Source of the DNA: Noviherbaspirillum soli
Lineage (GTDB): Bacteria > Pseudomonadota > Gammaproteobacteria > Burkholderiales > Burkholderiaceae_D
Assembly (NCBI RefSeq): GCF_015352955.1
Contig: NZ_JACYOX010000004.1
Coordinates: 1-64,000, forward strand
DNA: 64,000 bases
Direction: 5' to 3'
Part shown: positions 1-7,831 of the stretch, piece by piece
How the letters are laid out: each line of letters begins with the position of its first letter
How positions within the stretch are numbered: position 1 is the first letter of the stretch
Position numbers and translations under genes: made by a program
The notes under the pieces: generated by a model
Databases searched by the model: none
What the model was told of the DNA's origin: nothing
What the model saw: the letters and a program-made list of their open reading frames with translations, nothing else

Positions 1-510
1 GCCTGCATGCATTGCTCCGACGCGCCCTGCATGGCGGTGTGCCCGGTCGACTGCTTCTACCGCACCGACGAAGGCGTGGTGCTGCACGACAAGGACATCT
101 GCATCGGCTGCGGCTACTGCTCGTATGCCTGCCCGTTCGGCGCGCCGCAGTTCCCGTCCAACGGCACTTTCGGCCTGCGCGGCAAGATGGACAAGTGCAC
201 CTTCTGCGCCGGCGGCCCGGAAGCTGATGGCTCGCATGCCGAGTTCGAGAAATACGGCCGCAACCGCCTGGCCGAAGGCAAGCTGCCGGCCTGCGCGGAA
301 ATGTGCTCGACCAAGGCGCTGCTGGGCGGCGACGGCGACGTGGTGGCGGACATCTTCCGCAATCGCGTGCTGCGCCGTGGCAAGGGCAGCGAAGTGTGGG
401 GCTGGGGCACTGCCTACGGCCGTGCGCCGAACGCCAACGCTACCGCGCCGATGCCTGCGCCGGCCCCGGCGCCTGCCGCCACCAAGACCTCTGCCGGAGC
501 CAAGTCATGA
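1..510 (+). CDS. Formate dehydrogenase iron-sulfur (beta) subunit, 5' partial
   Basis: This is the electron-transfer subunit of a membrane-anchored molybdo/tungsto formate dehydrogenase. It carries electrons from the catalytic subunit to the cytochrome b subunit through [4Fe-4S] clusters. The frame is open from base 1, so the true start lies upstream of the window. The visible 169 codons hold ferredoxin-type cysteine groups: CxxC, CxxxxCxxxCP and CxxC near the start, CIGCGYCSYACP around residues 33-44, then DKCTFC and PACAEMC. The last 25 residues are an Ala/Pro-rich tail. The stop overlaps the start of the next small gene by four bases (ATGA), which indicates translational coupling. The family assignment is firm; the exact FDH class (FDH3-like) is inferred from the neighbours. 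Confidence 0.9.
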   Translation, partial: ACMHCSDAPCMAVCPVDCFYRTDEGVVLHDKDICIGCGYCSYACPFGAPQFPSNGTFGLRGKMDKCTFCAGGPEADGSHAEFEKYGRNRLAEGKLPACAEMCSTKALLGGDGDVVADIFRNRVLRRGKGSEVWGWGTAYGRAPNANATAPMPAPAPAPAATKTSAGAKS

Positions 511-731
511 TGCGGGTTGCCTTGATGCTGGCCGCAATGCTGGCGCTGTCGGCCTGCGGCGAGCGGGAACAGACGCTGGCCGCCAATCGCAACAAGTCGC
601 CCGACCAGCCATGGCAGGGCGCCAAGAACGAATTTGTTGTGAAGAACTGGACCCCGAGCGACAAGGCGGGCTGGGAAACCCAGCTGCGCAACCGCGCGCA
701 GACCCAGAACGAGTACAACAAGACCAATTGA
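507..731 (+). CDS. Small lipoprotein in the formate dehydrogenase operon
   Basis: A 74-residue protein whose start overlaps the stop of the iron-sulfur subunit. Two consecutive ATG codons (507 and 510) could start it. The N-terminus is a short hydrophobic signal ending in a lipobox (LSAC), followed by a polar mature part of about 55 residues. This predicts a lipid-anchored periplasmic protein. It lies between the beta and gamma subunits of formate dehydrogenase, so a role in assembling or stabilising the complex at the membrane is likely, but that is inference from position. I do not recognise a named family. Confidence 0.75.
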   Translation: MMRVALMLAAMLALSACGEREQTLAANRNKSPDQPWQGAKNEFVVKNWTPSDKAGWETQLRNRAQTQNEYNKTN

Positions 732-753
732 TGCCCTCTGTATCGGAGCAGCC

Positions 754-1932
754 ATGAAAAAATGCTTAGCCAGCCTGGCGCTGGGTCTGTCGTTGCTGGC
801 AACGACGGCCATCGCGCCCGCGCAGGACAAGACACCGGTGCCGCCGGGCGGCATCGTCGTCAGCACACCGCCGCAGTCGCCGCCCGGCATCACCTCCGCG
901 CCCAGCCCCGGCTTTCCGGGCGTGGAATCGGCCGACATCCTGAAGCAGAACCAGGCCGAGCGCACCCAGGTGCAGCCTGGCAACGCCGCGCCGACCTGGC
1001 GCGTGGTCAAGGAAGGCACCACCAACTATTCCAGCCTGCCGGCGCTGGACGCGGGCGTGCTGATCCAGCCCAAGGCCCAGTTCCCGGGCCAGATGCGCGC
1101 CACCACCGCAGGCGAAGCCTGGCGCCAGTACCGCAACGGTCCATTGACCAAATTCGGCGGCTGGCTGCTGCTTGGGGCACTGATCCTGCTGGCCGCTGTC
1201 TATTTCATTGCGGGCAAGATCCGGATGAAGGCGCCGCTGACGGGCCGCCTGATCGAACGCTTCACCTCGTTCGAGCGCATCGTGCACTGGACCGTTGCGA
1301 TCAGCTTCGTCACGCTCGCGGCGACTGGCATGATGATCCTGTTCGGCAAGTACGTGCTGATGCCCATCTTTGGCCACACGCTGTTTGGCTGGATCAACTA
1401 TGCCGGCAAGAACATCCACAACTTCGTCGGCCCGCTGTTTGCCGGTTCGCTGGTGGTGATGTTCATCACGTATGTGAAGGACAACATACCGGGCCTGACC
1501 GACCTGCGCTGGCTGGCGCGGCTGGGCGGCGTGCTGGGCAAGGGCCATCCGCCGGCCGGCCGCTTCAACGGCGGCGAGAAGGTCTGGTTCTGGCTGGGCG
1601 TGGTGGTGCTGGGCCTGATCGTCAGCGCTTCGGGCTTCGTGCTTGACATGCTGGTGCCCGGCATCATCTACAGCCGTGGCAACATGCAGATCGCCAATGT
1701 GATTCACCTGGTGGCAGCGGTGCTGGTAACAGCCATGTCCCTGGGCCACATCTATCTGGGCACGATAGGCATGGAAGGCGCGTATGCGGCAATGCGCCAT
1801 GGTTATGTGGACGACACCTGGGCCAAGGAACACCACGACCTCTGGTACGAGGACATCGAAAGCGGCAAGGTGCCGCGGGTGCGCACCCAGGAAGGCGCGA
1901 ACCGCGTCGGCACGCCGGTCAAGGCGGTTTGA
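754..1932 (+). CDS. Formate dehydrogenase cytochrome b556 (gamma) subunit
   Basis: The membrane anchor of formate dehydrogenase, which passes electrons from the iron-sulfur subunit to quinone through b-type hemes. The 392-residue protein begins with a signal peptide (residues 1 to about 23, cut after APAQ) and a Pro-rich periplasmic stretch, so it is longer than the E. coli FdnI/FdoI type. Five hydrophobic segments follow at about 133-153, 178-198, 223-241, 277-297 and 316-336. Histidines suited to heme ligation lie in RIVHWT, NIHNF, VIHL and GHIY. It starts 22 bases after the small lipoprotein gene, in the same operon. Confidence 0.9.
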   Translation: MKKCLASLALGLSLLATTAIAPAQDKTPVPPGGIVVSTPPQSPPGITSAPSPGFPGVESADILKQNQAERTQVQPGNAAPTWRVVKEGTTNYSSLPALDAGVLIQPKAQFPGQMRATTAGEAWRQYRNGPLTKFGGWLLLGALILLAAVYFIAGKIRMKAPLTGRLIERFTSFERIVHWTVAISFVTLAATGMMILFGKYVLMPIFGHTLFGWINYAGKNIHNFVGPLFAGSLVVMFITYVKDNIPGLTDLRWLARLGGVLGKGHPPAGRFNGGEKVWFWLGVVVLGLIVSASGFVLDMLVPGIIYSRGNMQIANVIHLVAAVLVTAMSLGHIYLGTIGMEGAYAAMRHGYVDDTWAKEHHDLWYEDIESGKVPRVRTQEGANRVGTPVKAV

Positions 1933-1942
1933 GGAGCAACGG

Positions 1943-2317
1943 ATGAATAAATTACTGATCGCCCTGTTGGGCATGTCCCTGGCCGGCGCCGCAGTCGCCA
2001 AGCTGCCGCCACCGAGCCCGGAAGCCCAGGCCAAGGCGGATGAAGCCAAGCAGAAGACCGCCTGGTCGGACAAGGTGGCGGCTTACCAGCTGTGCCAGGC
2101 GCAGGACCGCGTGGCCGCGGCTTACCGCAAATCCAAGGGCGCGCAGACCAAGGAGCAGCCAGCCGCACCGGCTGCCAGCGCAGCGCCCACGATTCCGCCG
2201 TGCCAGGACCCTGGTCCGTATGTCGCCGCCGCGGCCAGTGCCAAGGTCGGCGTCGCCGATTCGCTGCCGGTGCCGGCCGCCGGCAAGCCGCCCGCGCCCG
2301 GCGAGGCGAAGAAGTAA
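1943..2317 (+). CDS. Secreted Pro/Ala-rich small protein in the formate dehydrogenase operon
   Basis: A 124-residue protein starting ten bases after the gamma subunit. A strong ribosome-binding sequence (GAGGAG) overlaps the gamma subunit's stop codon. It has a clear Sec signal peptide (MNKLLIALLGMSLAGAAVA). The mature part is rich in Ala, Pro, Lys and Gln and has two cysteines, in QLCQAQD and PPCQDPG, which could form a periplasmic disulfide. I do not recognise the family. Its place between the cytochrome subunit and fdhD suggests a periplasmic accessory protein of formate dehydrogenase. That is inference. Confidence 0.75.
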   Translation: MNKLLIALLGMSLAGAAVAKLPPPSPEAQAKADEAKQKTAWSDKVAAYQLCQAQDRVAAAYRKSKGAQTKEQPAAPAASAAPTIPPCQDPGPYVAAAASAKVGVADSLPVPAAGKPPAPGEAKK

Positions 2318-2342
2318 GAAGGAAGCAGCCATCCGCATCGCC

Positions 2343-3188
2343 ATGTCCAGCCGTCCCCAGCTCAGCAATGCCGCCGCCGCGCTCACCCATGAGGTCGAGG
2401 TGATGGACGAGCGCGGCCGCGTCTCCACCATCGCGATACCGGCCGAGCGGCCGCTGACGCTGTATGTCGACAAGCGCGAGCTGGTCACGCTGATGACCCT
2501 GGGCGGCGCGCCCGAGGCGCTGGTGCTGGGCTATCTGCGCAACCAGCGCCTGGTCAAGTCGCTGGAAGACATCGCGTCGGTGCAGGTCGACTGGAGCGTC
2601 GACGCCGTGGCGGTCAAGACCCGGCACGGCATCGCCAATGTCGAGGAGCGCACCTCGAAGCGCGTGGTCACCACCGGCTGCGGCCAGGGCTCGGTGTTCG
2701 GCGGCCTGATGGACGATGTCGATGCCATCACGCTCGATCCAAACGCGCGCCTGAAGCAGTCGGTGCTGTACCGCATCGTCGACACCATCCGCACCCAGCC
2801 CTCGATCTACAAGCAGGCCGGCTCGGTGCATGGCTGCGCGCTGTTCTCCGCCGAAGGCGAACTGATCCATTTCGTCGAGGACGTGGGCCGCCACAATGCG
2901 GTCGACGCCATTGCCGGCAAGATGTGGCTGGACGGCATGGAAGGCCACGACAAGGTGTTCTATACCACCGGGCGGCTGACTTCCGAAATGGTGATCAAGG
3001 GCGCGCAGATGGGCATTCCTTTCCTGCTGTCGCGCTCCGGCACCACGCAGATGGGCCACATGGTGGCCGAAAAGCTGGGAATGTCGCTGCTGGCGCGCTG
3101 CACCGGAAAGCACTTCCTGCTGCTGACCGGCAAGGAACGCCTGCAGTTCGAGCCGGGCCTGGCCGAGCAGACGCGTCGCGTTGCCTGA
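2343..3188 (+). CDS. fdhD: FdhD sulfurtransferase for formate dehydrogenase activation
   Basis: FdhD moves sulfur from a cysteine desulfurase to the molybdenum/tungsten cofactor of formate dehydrogenase, which the enzyme needs for activity. The 281-residue protein shows the family's TTGCGQGS loop near residue 110, with a single cysteine where some relatives have CxxC. It also has the C-terminal signature GSVHGCALF...VEDVGRHNAVDA. I chose the ATG at 2343 because family similarity begins there and AAGGAAG lies upstream; an open frame continues further 5' but is high-GC shadow. The gene is 25 bases after the small secreted protein and co-directional with the whole cluster. Confidence 0.93.
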   Translation: MSSRPQLSNAAAALTHEVEVMDERGRVSTIAIPAERPLTLYVDKRELVTLMTLGGAPEALVLGYLRNQRLVKSLEDIASVQVDWSVDAVAVKTRHGIANVEERTSKRVVTTGCGQGSVFGGLMDDVDAITLDPNARLKQSVLYRIVDTIRTQPSIYKQAGSVHGCALFSAEGELIHFVEDVGRHNAVDAIAGKMWLDGMEGHDKVFYTTGRLTSEMVIKGAQMGIPFLLSRSGTTQMGHMVAEKLGMSLLARCTGKHFLLLTGKERLQFEPGLAEQTRRVA

Positions 3189-3235
3189 ATGACGGCGGCA
3201 ATCCGGCGGGCGGCTGCCGCCTCTCACACCACGCA

Positions 3236-3943
3236 ATGCATTTGATCCAGGCTATTCAGGACGCCTTCGCACTGCTTGTTTCCGGCGATGCGAACCTCTG
3301 GCGCATCATCTGGATTTCCGTCAAGACCACGCTGCTCGCGCTGCTGATCGCTACCCCGTTGTCGGTCGTCTGCGGTTATGCGATCGCCTCCCACCGCTTT
3401 CTCGGCCGCCGCATACTGATCTGGCTGGCCCAGGTGTCGCTTTCCCTTCCCACCGTGCTGATTGGCCTGCTGCTGTATCTGCTGCTGTCGCGCCGCGGCC
3501 CGTTGGGCGAACTGGGCTGGCTGTTCTCGCAGACCGGCATCGTCGCCGGTCAGGTGCTGATCGCCTTGCCGGTGCTGATCGCCTTCACGCTGGCGGCGGT
3601 GCAGGCAGCCGATGTGCGCCTGGCCGAGACCGCGATCACGCTTGGCGCATCACGCTGGCGGGTGATGCTGACCGTATTGCATGAAGTGCGCTTCGGCGTG
3701 ATGGCGGCCGTCATCACCGGCTTCGGCCGGGTGATTTCCGAGGTCGGCTGCGCGATGATGGTCGGCGGCAATATTGCCGGCGAGACCCGCACCATCACCA
3801 CCGCAATCGCGCTGGAAACCAGCAAGGGCGAGTTTGCCCAGGGCATTGCGCTGGGCATCGTGCTGGTGTCGATTTCGCTGGTGATCAATGCCGGCCTGAT
3901 GCTGCTGCAGGGCGACGCCCACGCGGCGCCGGCGGCGCGATGA
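3236..3943 (+). CDS. tupB: Tungstate-type ABC transporter permease
   Basis: A 235-residue inner-membrane permease of the sulfate/molybdate/tungstate importer family. Several hydrophobic segments surround the cytoplasmic coupling loop (LAETAITLGASRWRVML), the EAA-type contact site for the ATPase. An upstream open frame adds residues without membrane character, so the ATG at 3236 is preferred. The stop overlaps the start of the ATPase gene by four bases (ATGA). No binding-protein gene (tupA) is visible, so it may lie upstream of the window. Next to formate dehydrogenase, the likely job is to supply tungstate or molybdate for the cofactor. TupB is favoured over ModB by context and by the two-gene layout, not by a substrate-specific residue. 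Confidence 0.8.
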   Translation: MHLIQAIQDAFALLVSGDANLWRIIWISVKTTLLALLIATPLSVVCGYAIASHRFLGRRILIWLAQVSLSLPTVLIGLLLYLLLSRRGPLGELGWLFSQTGIVAGQVLIALPVLIAFTLAAVQAADVRLAETAITLGASRWRVMLTVLHEVRFGVMAAVITGFGRVISEVGCAMMVGGNIAGETRTITTAIALETSKGEFAQGIALGIVLVSISLVINAGLMLLQGDAHAAPAAR

Positions 3944-4599
3944 GCAGCCTGCTGCAGATCGATGGCTTGCGCAAGCGCTTCGGGCAGCGCCTGCTGCTCG
4001 ATATCGACCATCTGCAAATCGACGCTGGCGCCGCCTATGTGCTGACCGGGGCAAATGGCGCCGGCAAGAGCACGCTGCTGCGGGTGCTGTGCGGCCTGGA
4101 GCCGGCCGAAGTGGGCCGTCTTGTCTTCATGGGCGAATCCTTGCGGCTGTCACCCTATCCACGCGCAATGCGGGAGGCAATCGCCTATGTGCACCAGCAC
4201 CCGGTGATGTTTTCCACCAGCGTTGCCGACAATATTGCCTATGGCCTGAAGGGGCGTGGCCTGTCGCGCGAGGACATCCGCAGCAGGGTGGACGAGGCGA
4301 TCGCCTGGGCTGGCATCGACCATTTGCGCGGCAGCCCGCCGGCCACGCTGTCGGGCGGGGAAAAGCAGCGGGTGGCGCTGGCGCGCGCACGGGTGCTGCG
4401 CCCGAGGCTGCTGCTGCTGGACGAGCCCACCGCCAACCTGGATGGCGCCGCGCGCGAGGCGGTGATCGGGCTGATACCGACGCTGGTCCATGCCGGCAGC
4501 AGCGTGGTGATGGCCTGCCACGACCGCGACCTGATCAATCTGCCGGGCGTGCGCCGGATGAAGCTGCGCGAGGGGCGCATCGAGATCAAAAGCGCCTGA
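3940..4599 (+). CDS. tupC: Tungstate-type ABC transporter ATPase
   Basis: The ATPase partner of the preceding permease, 219 residues. It shows Walker A (GANGAGKST, near residues 33-41), a Q-loop region (VHQHP), the ABC signature LSGGEKQR, Walker B (LLLLDEPTANLD) and a switch histidine in ACHDRD. It lacks the extra C-terminal regulatory (MOP) domain seen in ModC, which fits a short TupC-type protein. It overlaps tupB by four bases and is the last gene of the formate dehydrogenase cluster. A palindromic repeat begins directly after its stop. Confidence 0.82.
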   Translation: MSSLLQIDGLRKRFGQRLLLDIDHLQIDAGAAYVLTGANGAGKSTLLRVLCGLEPAEVGRLVFMGESLRLSPYPRAMREAIAYVHQHPVMFSTSVADNIAYGLKGRGLSREDIRSRVDEAIAWAGIDHLRGSPPATLSGGEKQRVALARARVLRPRLLLLDEPTANLDGAAREAVIGLIPTLVHAGSSVVMACHDRDLINLPGVRRMKLREGRIEIKSA

Positions 4600-4601
4600 T
4601 A

Positions 4602-4754
4602 CCAATCCCAACCCATAACTTCCCATGAAACCGCGTCTTTTTCCGCCTCGCTGCGTTGGGATCGTCGTCAATAGCTGGGCTATTGACTCCTCCCCCGTCT
4701 TGCCAGACGAAAAAATCCATCGGTTTCATCTGGGACGTTATGGATCGGGATTGG
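4602..4754. repeat. Palindromic MITE-like repeat element with inner hairpin
   Basis: About 150 bases bounded by imperfect inverted arms. The left arm is 4602-4632 (beginning CCAATCCCAACCCATAAC) and the right arm 4722-4754 (ending in GGATCGGGATTGG); they pair over about 30 bases with few mismatches. At the centre is a perfect 9-bp hairpin (GTCAATAGC, TGG, GCTATTGAC; 4667-4687). It encodes no transposase. The structure resembles a non-autonomous, mobilised palindromic repeat. It starts within three bases of the tupC stop and might also help end transcription. I do not recognise the family. Confidence 0.75.
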
Positions 4755-4990
4755 CATGAGCCGACCGGACGATGCAGGACGCAGGGTTGAATCGGCGTTT
4801 GCGGATATACCCTGTGCGTTGGCCGCAGCTCGCTCGTGCATGAGGCGCATGCGCATGCCTTCCTGTCATGGCGCAACAAGCTGCTGGACTGGCAATGAGG
4901 CAGAAGGGCAGAAGGGCAGAAGGGCGTGAACCGGCAGGCCGCGTGCCGCGGCTGCCGTGCCTGAAGCAGGCATTGCCCTTGATATGCCGG
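4755..4990. other. Intergenic stretch with a short tandem repeat
   Basis: No convincing gene lies between the palindromic repeat and the stop of the DUF2520 gene. The one clear feature is three head-to-tail copies of the octamer CAGAAGGG at 4901-4924. Small open frames here have no family character or ribosome-binding site. Confidence 0.6.
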
Positions 4991-5818
4991 TCAACGCCTG
5001 CGTTGTCCGGCAAGCTTCAGGGTGGCCTGCGCCAGGCAGTCATAGAGGCTGCCGTATCCCTGGTTCCATTCGCTCAGGGCGCGTGCCTGCCTTTCCACGG
5101 TCGCCACGTCGCCGCGCGCGATCGGGCCGGACAGCGCCGCCGCGGTGCCCGCCTCGAACACCTGGTCCACCGTCTTGCGCACCAGCGGTTCCATCAGCTT
5201 CATCGCCACCTCCGGCGGCACGCCGGCCTGGCCATAGGCCTGCAGCGCGACATCGATCACCGTGACCAGGTAATTGCTGGCGAATACCGCGGCCGCGTGA
5301 TACACGGTCTTGGCGTCCGGGTCGATGGCGATGCAGTGGGCGCCCATGGCTTCGAATAGCGGCGTTACCACGGCCAGCGCCTGCGCGTCGCCTTCCATGC
5401 CGCACCAGGTGCCGGCAAAGGATGCGGCAACCTGTTCCGGCAGCGCAAAGCTGCGGACGGGATGGACGCTGGCGACCAGCGCGCCGCAGGCCAGCGCCGG
5501 CTGCAGCACCGAGGCGGGCAGGGCGCCGCTGCAATGGAACACCACCGTGCCGCCCAGGATGCGGCCGCTGTCGGCGAGCAGTTTGCAACAGGCGGCGATC
5601 TGGTCGTCAGGCGTGGCGATCAGGTAGATGTCGGCCTGCTGCAGGGCGGCATAGTCCTGCAGCGCGCGGCCGGCGCCGATGAATTCGCAGGCCGCCTGCG
5701 CGTTGCCCTTCGAGCGGCTCAGCACATCGAGCAGCAGCACGCGCTGCCCGCCATGCCACAGGCGCCCCAGCGTCCTGGCGACATGGCCGCTGCCGATGAT
5801 GGAGAAGCTCGGTGGCAT
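4991..5818 (-). CDS. Rossmann-fold DUF2520 domain protein (ProC-like)
   Basis: A 275-residue protein with an N-terminal dinucleotide-binding fold (SIIGSGHVARTLGRLW in residues 5-20) and a C-terminal helical DUF2520 domain. The layout resembles pyrroline-5-carboxylate reductase and 6-phosphogluconate dehydrogenase. Motifs include IATPDDQI and HCSGAL in the first half and ASNYLV in the second. The substrate of this family is not established. I chose the ATG at 5818 because GGGGGGCAGGA precedes it and the NAD(P)-binding fold starts there. The start lies about 50 bases after the stop of the ABC-F gene on the same strand, so the two are probably cotranscribed. Confidence 0.8.
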   Translation of the reverse strand: MPPSFSIIGSGHVARTLGRLWHGGQRVLLLDVLSRSKGNAQAACEFIGAGRALQDYAALQQADIYLIATPDDQIAACCKLLADSGRILGGTVVFHCSGALPASVLQPALACGALVASVHPVRSFALPEQVAASFAGTWCGMEGDAQALAVVTPLFEAMGAHCIAIDPDAKTVYHAAAVFASNYLVTVIDVALQAYGQAGVPPEVAMKLMEPLVRKTVDQVFEAGTAAALSGPIARGDVATVERQARALSEWNQGYGSLYDCLAQATLKLAGQRRR

Positions 5819-5865
5819 GTTCCTGCCCCCCTGCACTGGAAATTGGCCGGTCACTTGCGCCGGCG

Positions 5866-7818
5866 TCAGGCCAGTATGGTTTCCAGCGCTTCCTGCTGTT
5901 CCAGCCATGCCATCTCCAGTTGTTCCAGCGACTGCGCGCAGGCAGCCTGCTCGGCCAGCAGTGTCTTGAGCTCGTCCTTTTTGCCGGCCTCATAGATGGA
6001 CGCGTCCGCCAGCCGGGCATCGAGTGCGGCTTTCTTCTCCGTCGCCGCGGCAATCTGCTGCTCCAGCTTCTTGATCCGGCTTTCGATCGGCTTCTTCAGG
6101 GCGGAAAGCCGCTGCCTGTCCTGCGCCTCGACCCGCTTCTGCTCACGCCGGTCGGTGGTTCCCGAAGCTTCCTTCTGGGCGCTGGCCTGGGCTTCCCGGT
6201 TGGCCAGCTTGGTCTTGAACAGCCAGTCGCGGTAATCGTCGAGATCGCCGTCGAAGGGCGTGAGCCGGCCGTCGGCCACGATCAGGAATTCGTCGGTGGT
6301 GGCGCGCAGCAGGTGGCGGTCGTGCGATACCAGCAGCAGCGTGCCCTCGAACTGCGCCAGCGCCTCGGTCAGGGCTTCGCGGGTTTCCAGGTCCAGATGG
6401 TTGGTCGGTTCGTCCAGCAGCAGCAGGTTGGGCCGCTGCCAGACGATCAGCGCCAGCGCCAGCCGCGCCTTCTCGCCGCCGGAGAACGGCGCGATCGGGC
6501 TGGTCACCATGTTGCCGGGAAAGTTGAAGCCGCCGAGGAAGTTGCGCAGTTCCTGCTCGCGCACGTCGGGCGCGATGCGCGCCAGGTGCCACAGCGGCGA
6601 TTCGTCATGGCGCAGCATCTCCACCTGGTGCTGGGCGAAATAGCCGATCGCCAGGCCCTTGCCGAAGCGGGCGTCGCCGGCCAATGGCTGCAGTTCGGCG
6701 GCAATGGTCTTGATCAGGGTGGACTTGCCGGCGCCGTTGATGCCCAAAAGGCCAATGCGCTGGCCGGCCTGCATCGAAAAGGTGATGCCGCTGACGATGG
6801 TTTTTTCGGTGACGGCATGGGTGTCCGGATTTTCCACGCGGTAGCCGGCATTCACGTCTTCCATCACCAGGAGCGGGTTCGGCGCATTCTGCGGCTCGCG
6901 GAAGGTGAAGGAAAACTCGGCGGCGGCGCGCAGCGGCGCCAGTTCCTCCATCTTGGACAGCGCCTTCATCCGGCTCTGCGCCTGGCGCGCCTTGGTTGCC
7001 TTGGCCTTGAAGCGGTCGATGAAGGACTGCAGATGCGCCCGCTCGCGGGTCTGCTTCTCGATCATGCCTTGCGTCAGGATCAGCTGCGCGGCGCGCTGGC
7101 GCTCGAAGGCGGAGTAGTTGCCGGAATAGCGTTTCAGCTTGCGCTCGTCGATATGCACGATCACGTTGACCACGCCGTCGAGGAAGTCGCGGTCATGGGA
7201 GATCACCACCAGGGTGCCCGCATAGCGCTTCAACCAGTCTTCCAGCCAGATGATGGCGTCCAGGTCCAGGTGGTTGGTCGGCTCGTCCAGCAGCAGCAGG
7301 TCGGACGGGCACATCAGCGCCTGCGCCAGGTTCAGGCGCATGCGCCAGCCGCCGGAAAAGCTGGCCACCGGCTGGCCCATCTGTTCCTGGGTAAAGCCCA
7401 GGCCGGTCAGCAACTGCTCGGCGCGCGAGCGCACGGTGTAGGCGTCGGCATCGGCCAGCGCGGCATGCAGTTCGCCGATGCGATGGCCGTTGGCGGCGCC
7501 TTCCGGCTGGCTTTCCACGGCGGCCAGTTCGGCTTCCAGCCGGCGCAGGCCGGCGTCGCCATCGATCGCATAGTCGAGCGCGCTGCGGTCCAGCGCCGGT
7601 GTTTCCTGCGCCACGTAGGCCACGCGCCAGGTCATGGGGAAGCCGGCGTCGCCCTGGTCGGCATGCAGTTCGCCGCGCAGGAGGCCGAACAGGCTGGACT
7701 TGCCGGCGCCGTTGGCCCCCACCAGGCCGATCTTCTCGCCGGGGTTCAGGGTCAGGTCGGCATTCTCGAACAGGGCCTTGGTGCCCCGCATCAGGCTCAC
7801 TTGCTGGAAACGGATCAT
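5866..7818 (-). CDS. ABC-F family ATPase (YheS/Uup type)
   Basis: A 650-residue soluble protein with two ABC ATPase domains and no membrane segments, typical of ABC-F proteins that act on the ribosome. Domain 1 has Walker A GANGAGKSS, signature FSGGWRMR and Walker B LLLLDEPTNHLDLD. Domain 2 has GINGAGKST, signature FSGGEKAR and the same Walker B. The linker contains the charged helical segment expected of the family, and the C-terminal 100 residues form a predicted coiled coil like that of Uup and YheS. Length and layout favour YheS. The gene follows prmB by 13 bases. Confidence 0.88.
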   Translation of the reverse strand: MIRFQQVSLMRGTKALFENADLTLNPGEKIGLVGANGAGKSSLFGLLRGELHADQGDAGFPMTWRVAYVAQETPALDRSALDYAIDGDAGLRRLEAELAAVESQPEGAANGHRIGELHAALADADAYTVRSRAEQLLTGLGFTQEQMGQPVASFSGGWRMRLNLAQALMCPSDLLLLDEPTNHLDLDAIIWLEDWLKRYAGTLVVISHDRDFLDGVVNVIVHIDERKLKRYSGNYSAFERQRAAQLILTQGMIEKQTRERAHLQSFIDRFKAKATKARQAQSRMKALSKMEELAPLRAAAEFSFTFREPQNAPNPLLVMEDVNAGYRVENPDTHAVTEKTIVSGITFSMQAGQRIGLLGINGAGKSTLIKTIAAELQPLAGDARFGKGLAIGYFAQHQVEMLRHDESPLWHLARIAPDVREQELRNFLGGFNFPGNMVTSPIAPFSGGEKARLALALIVWQRPNLLLLDEPTNHLDLETREALTEALAQFEGTLLLVSHDRHLLRATTDEFLIVADGRLTPFDGDLDDYRDWLFKTKLANREAQASAQKEASGTTDRREQKRVEAQDRQRLSALKKPIESRIKKLEQQIAAATEKKAALDARLADASIYEAGKKDELKTLLAEQAACAQSLEQLEMAWLEQQEALETILA

Positions 7819-7831
7819 GGTCGCCTGCCCG

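Noticed and set aside
4586-4879. Minus-strand frame of 97 codons across the palindromic repeat
   Set aside because: Its sequence follows from the repeat arms; no family character. Such frames are common false genes in repeats.
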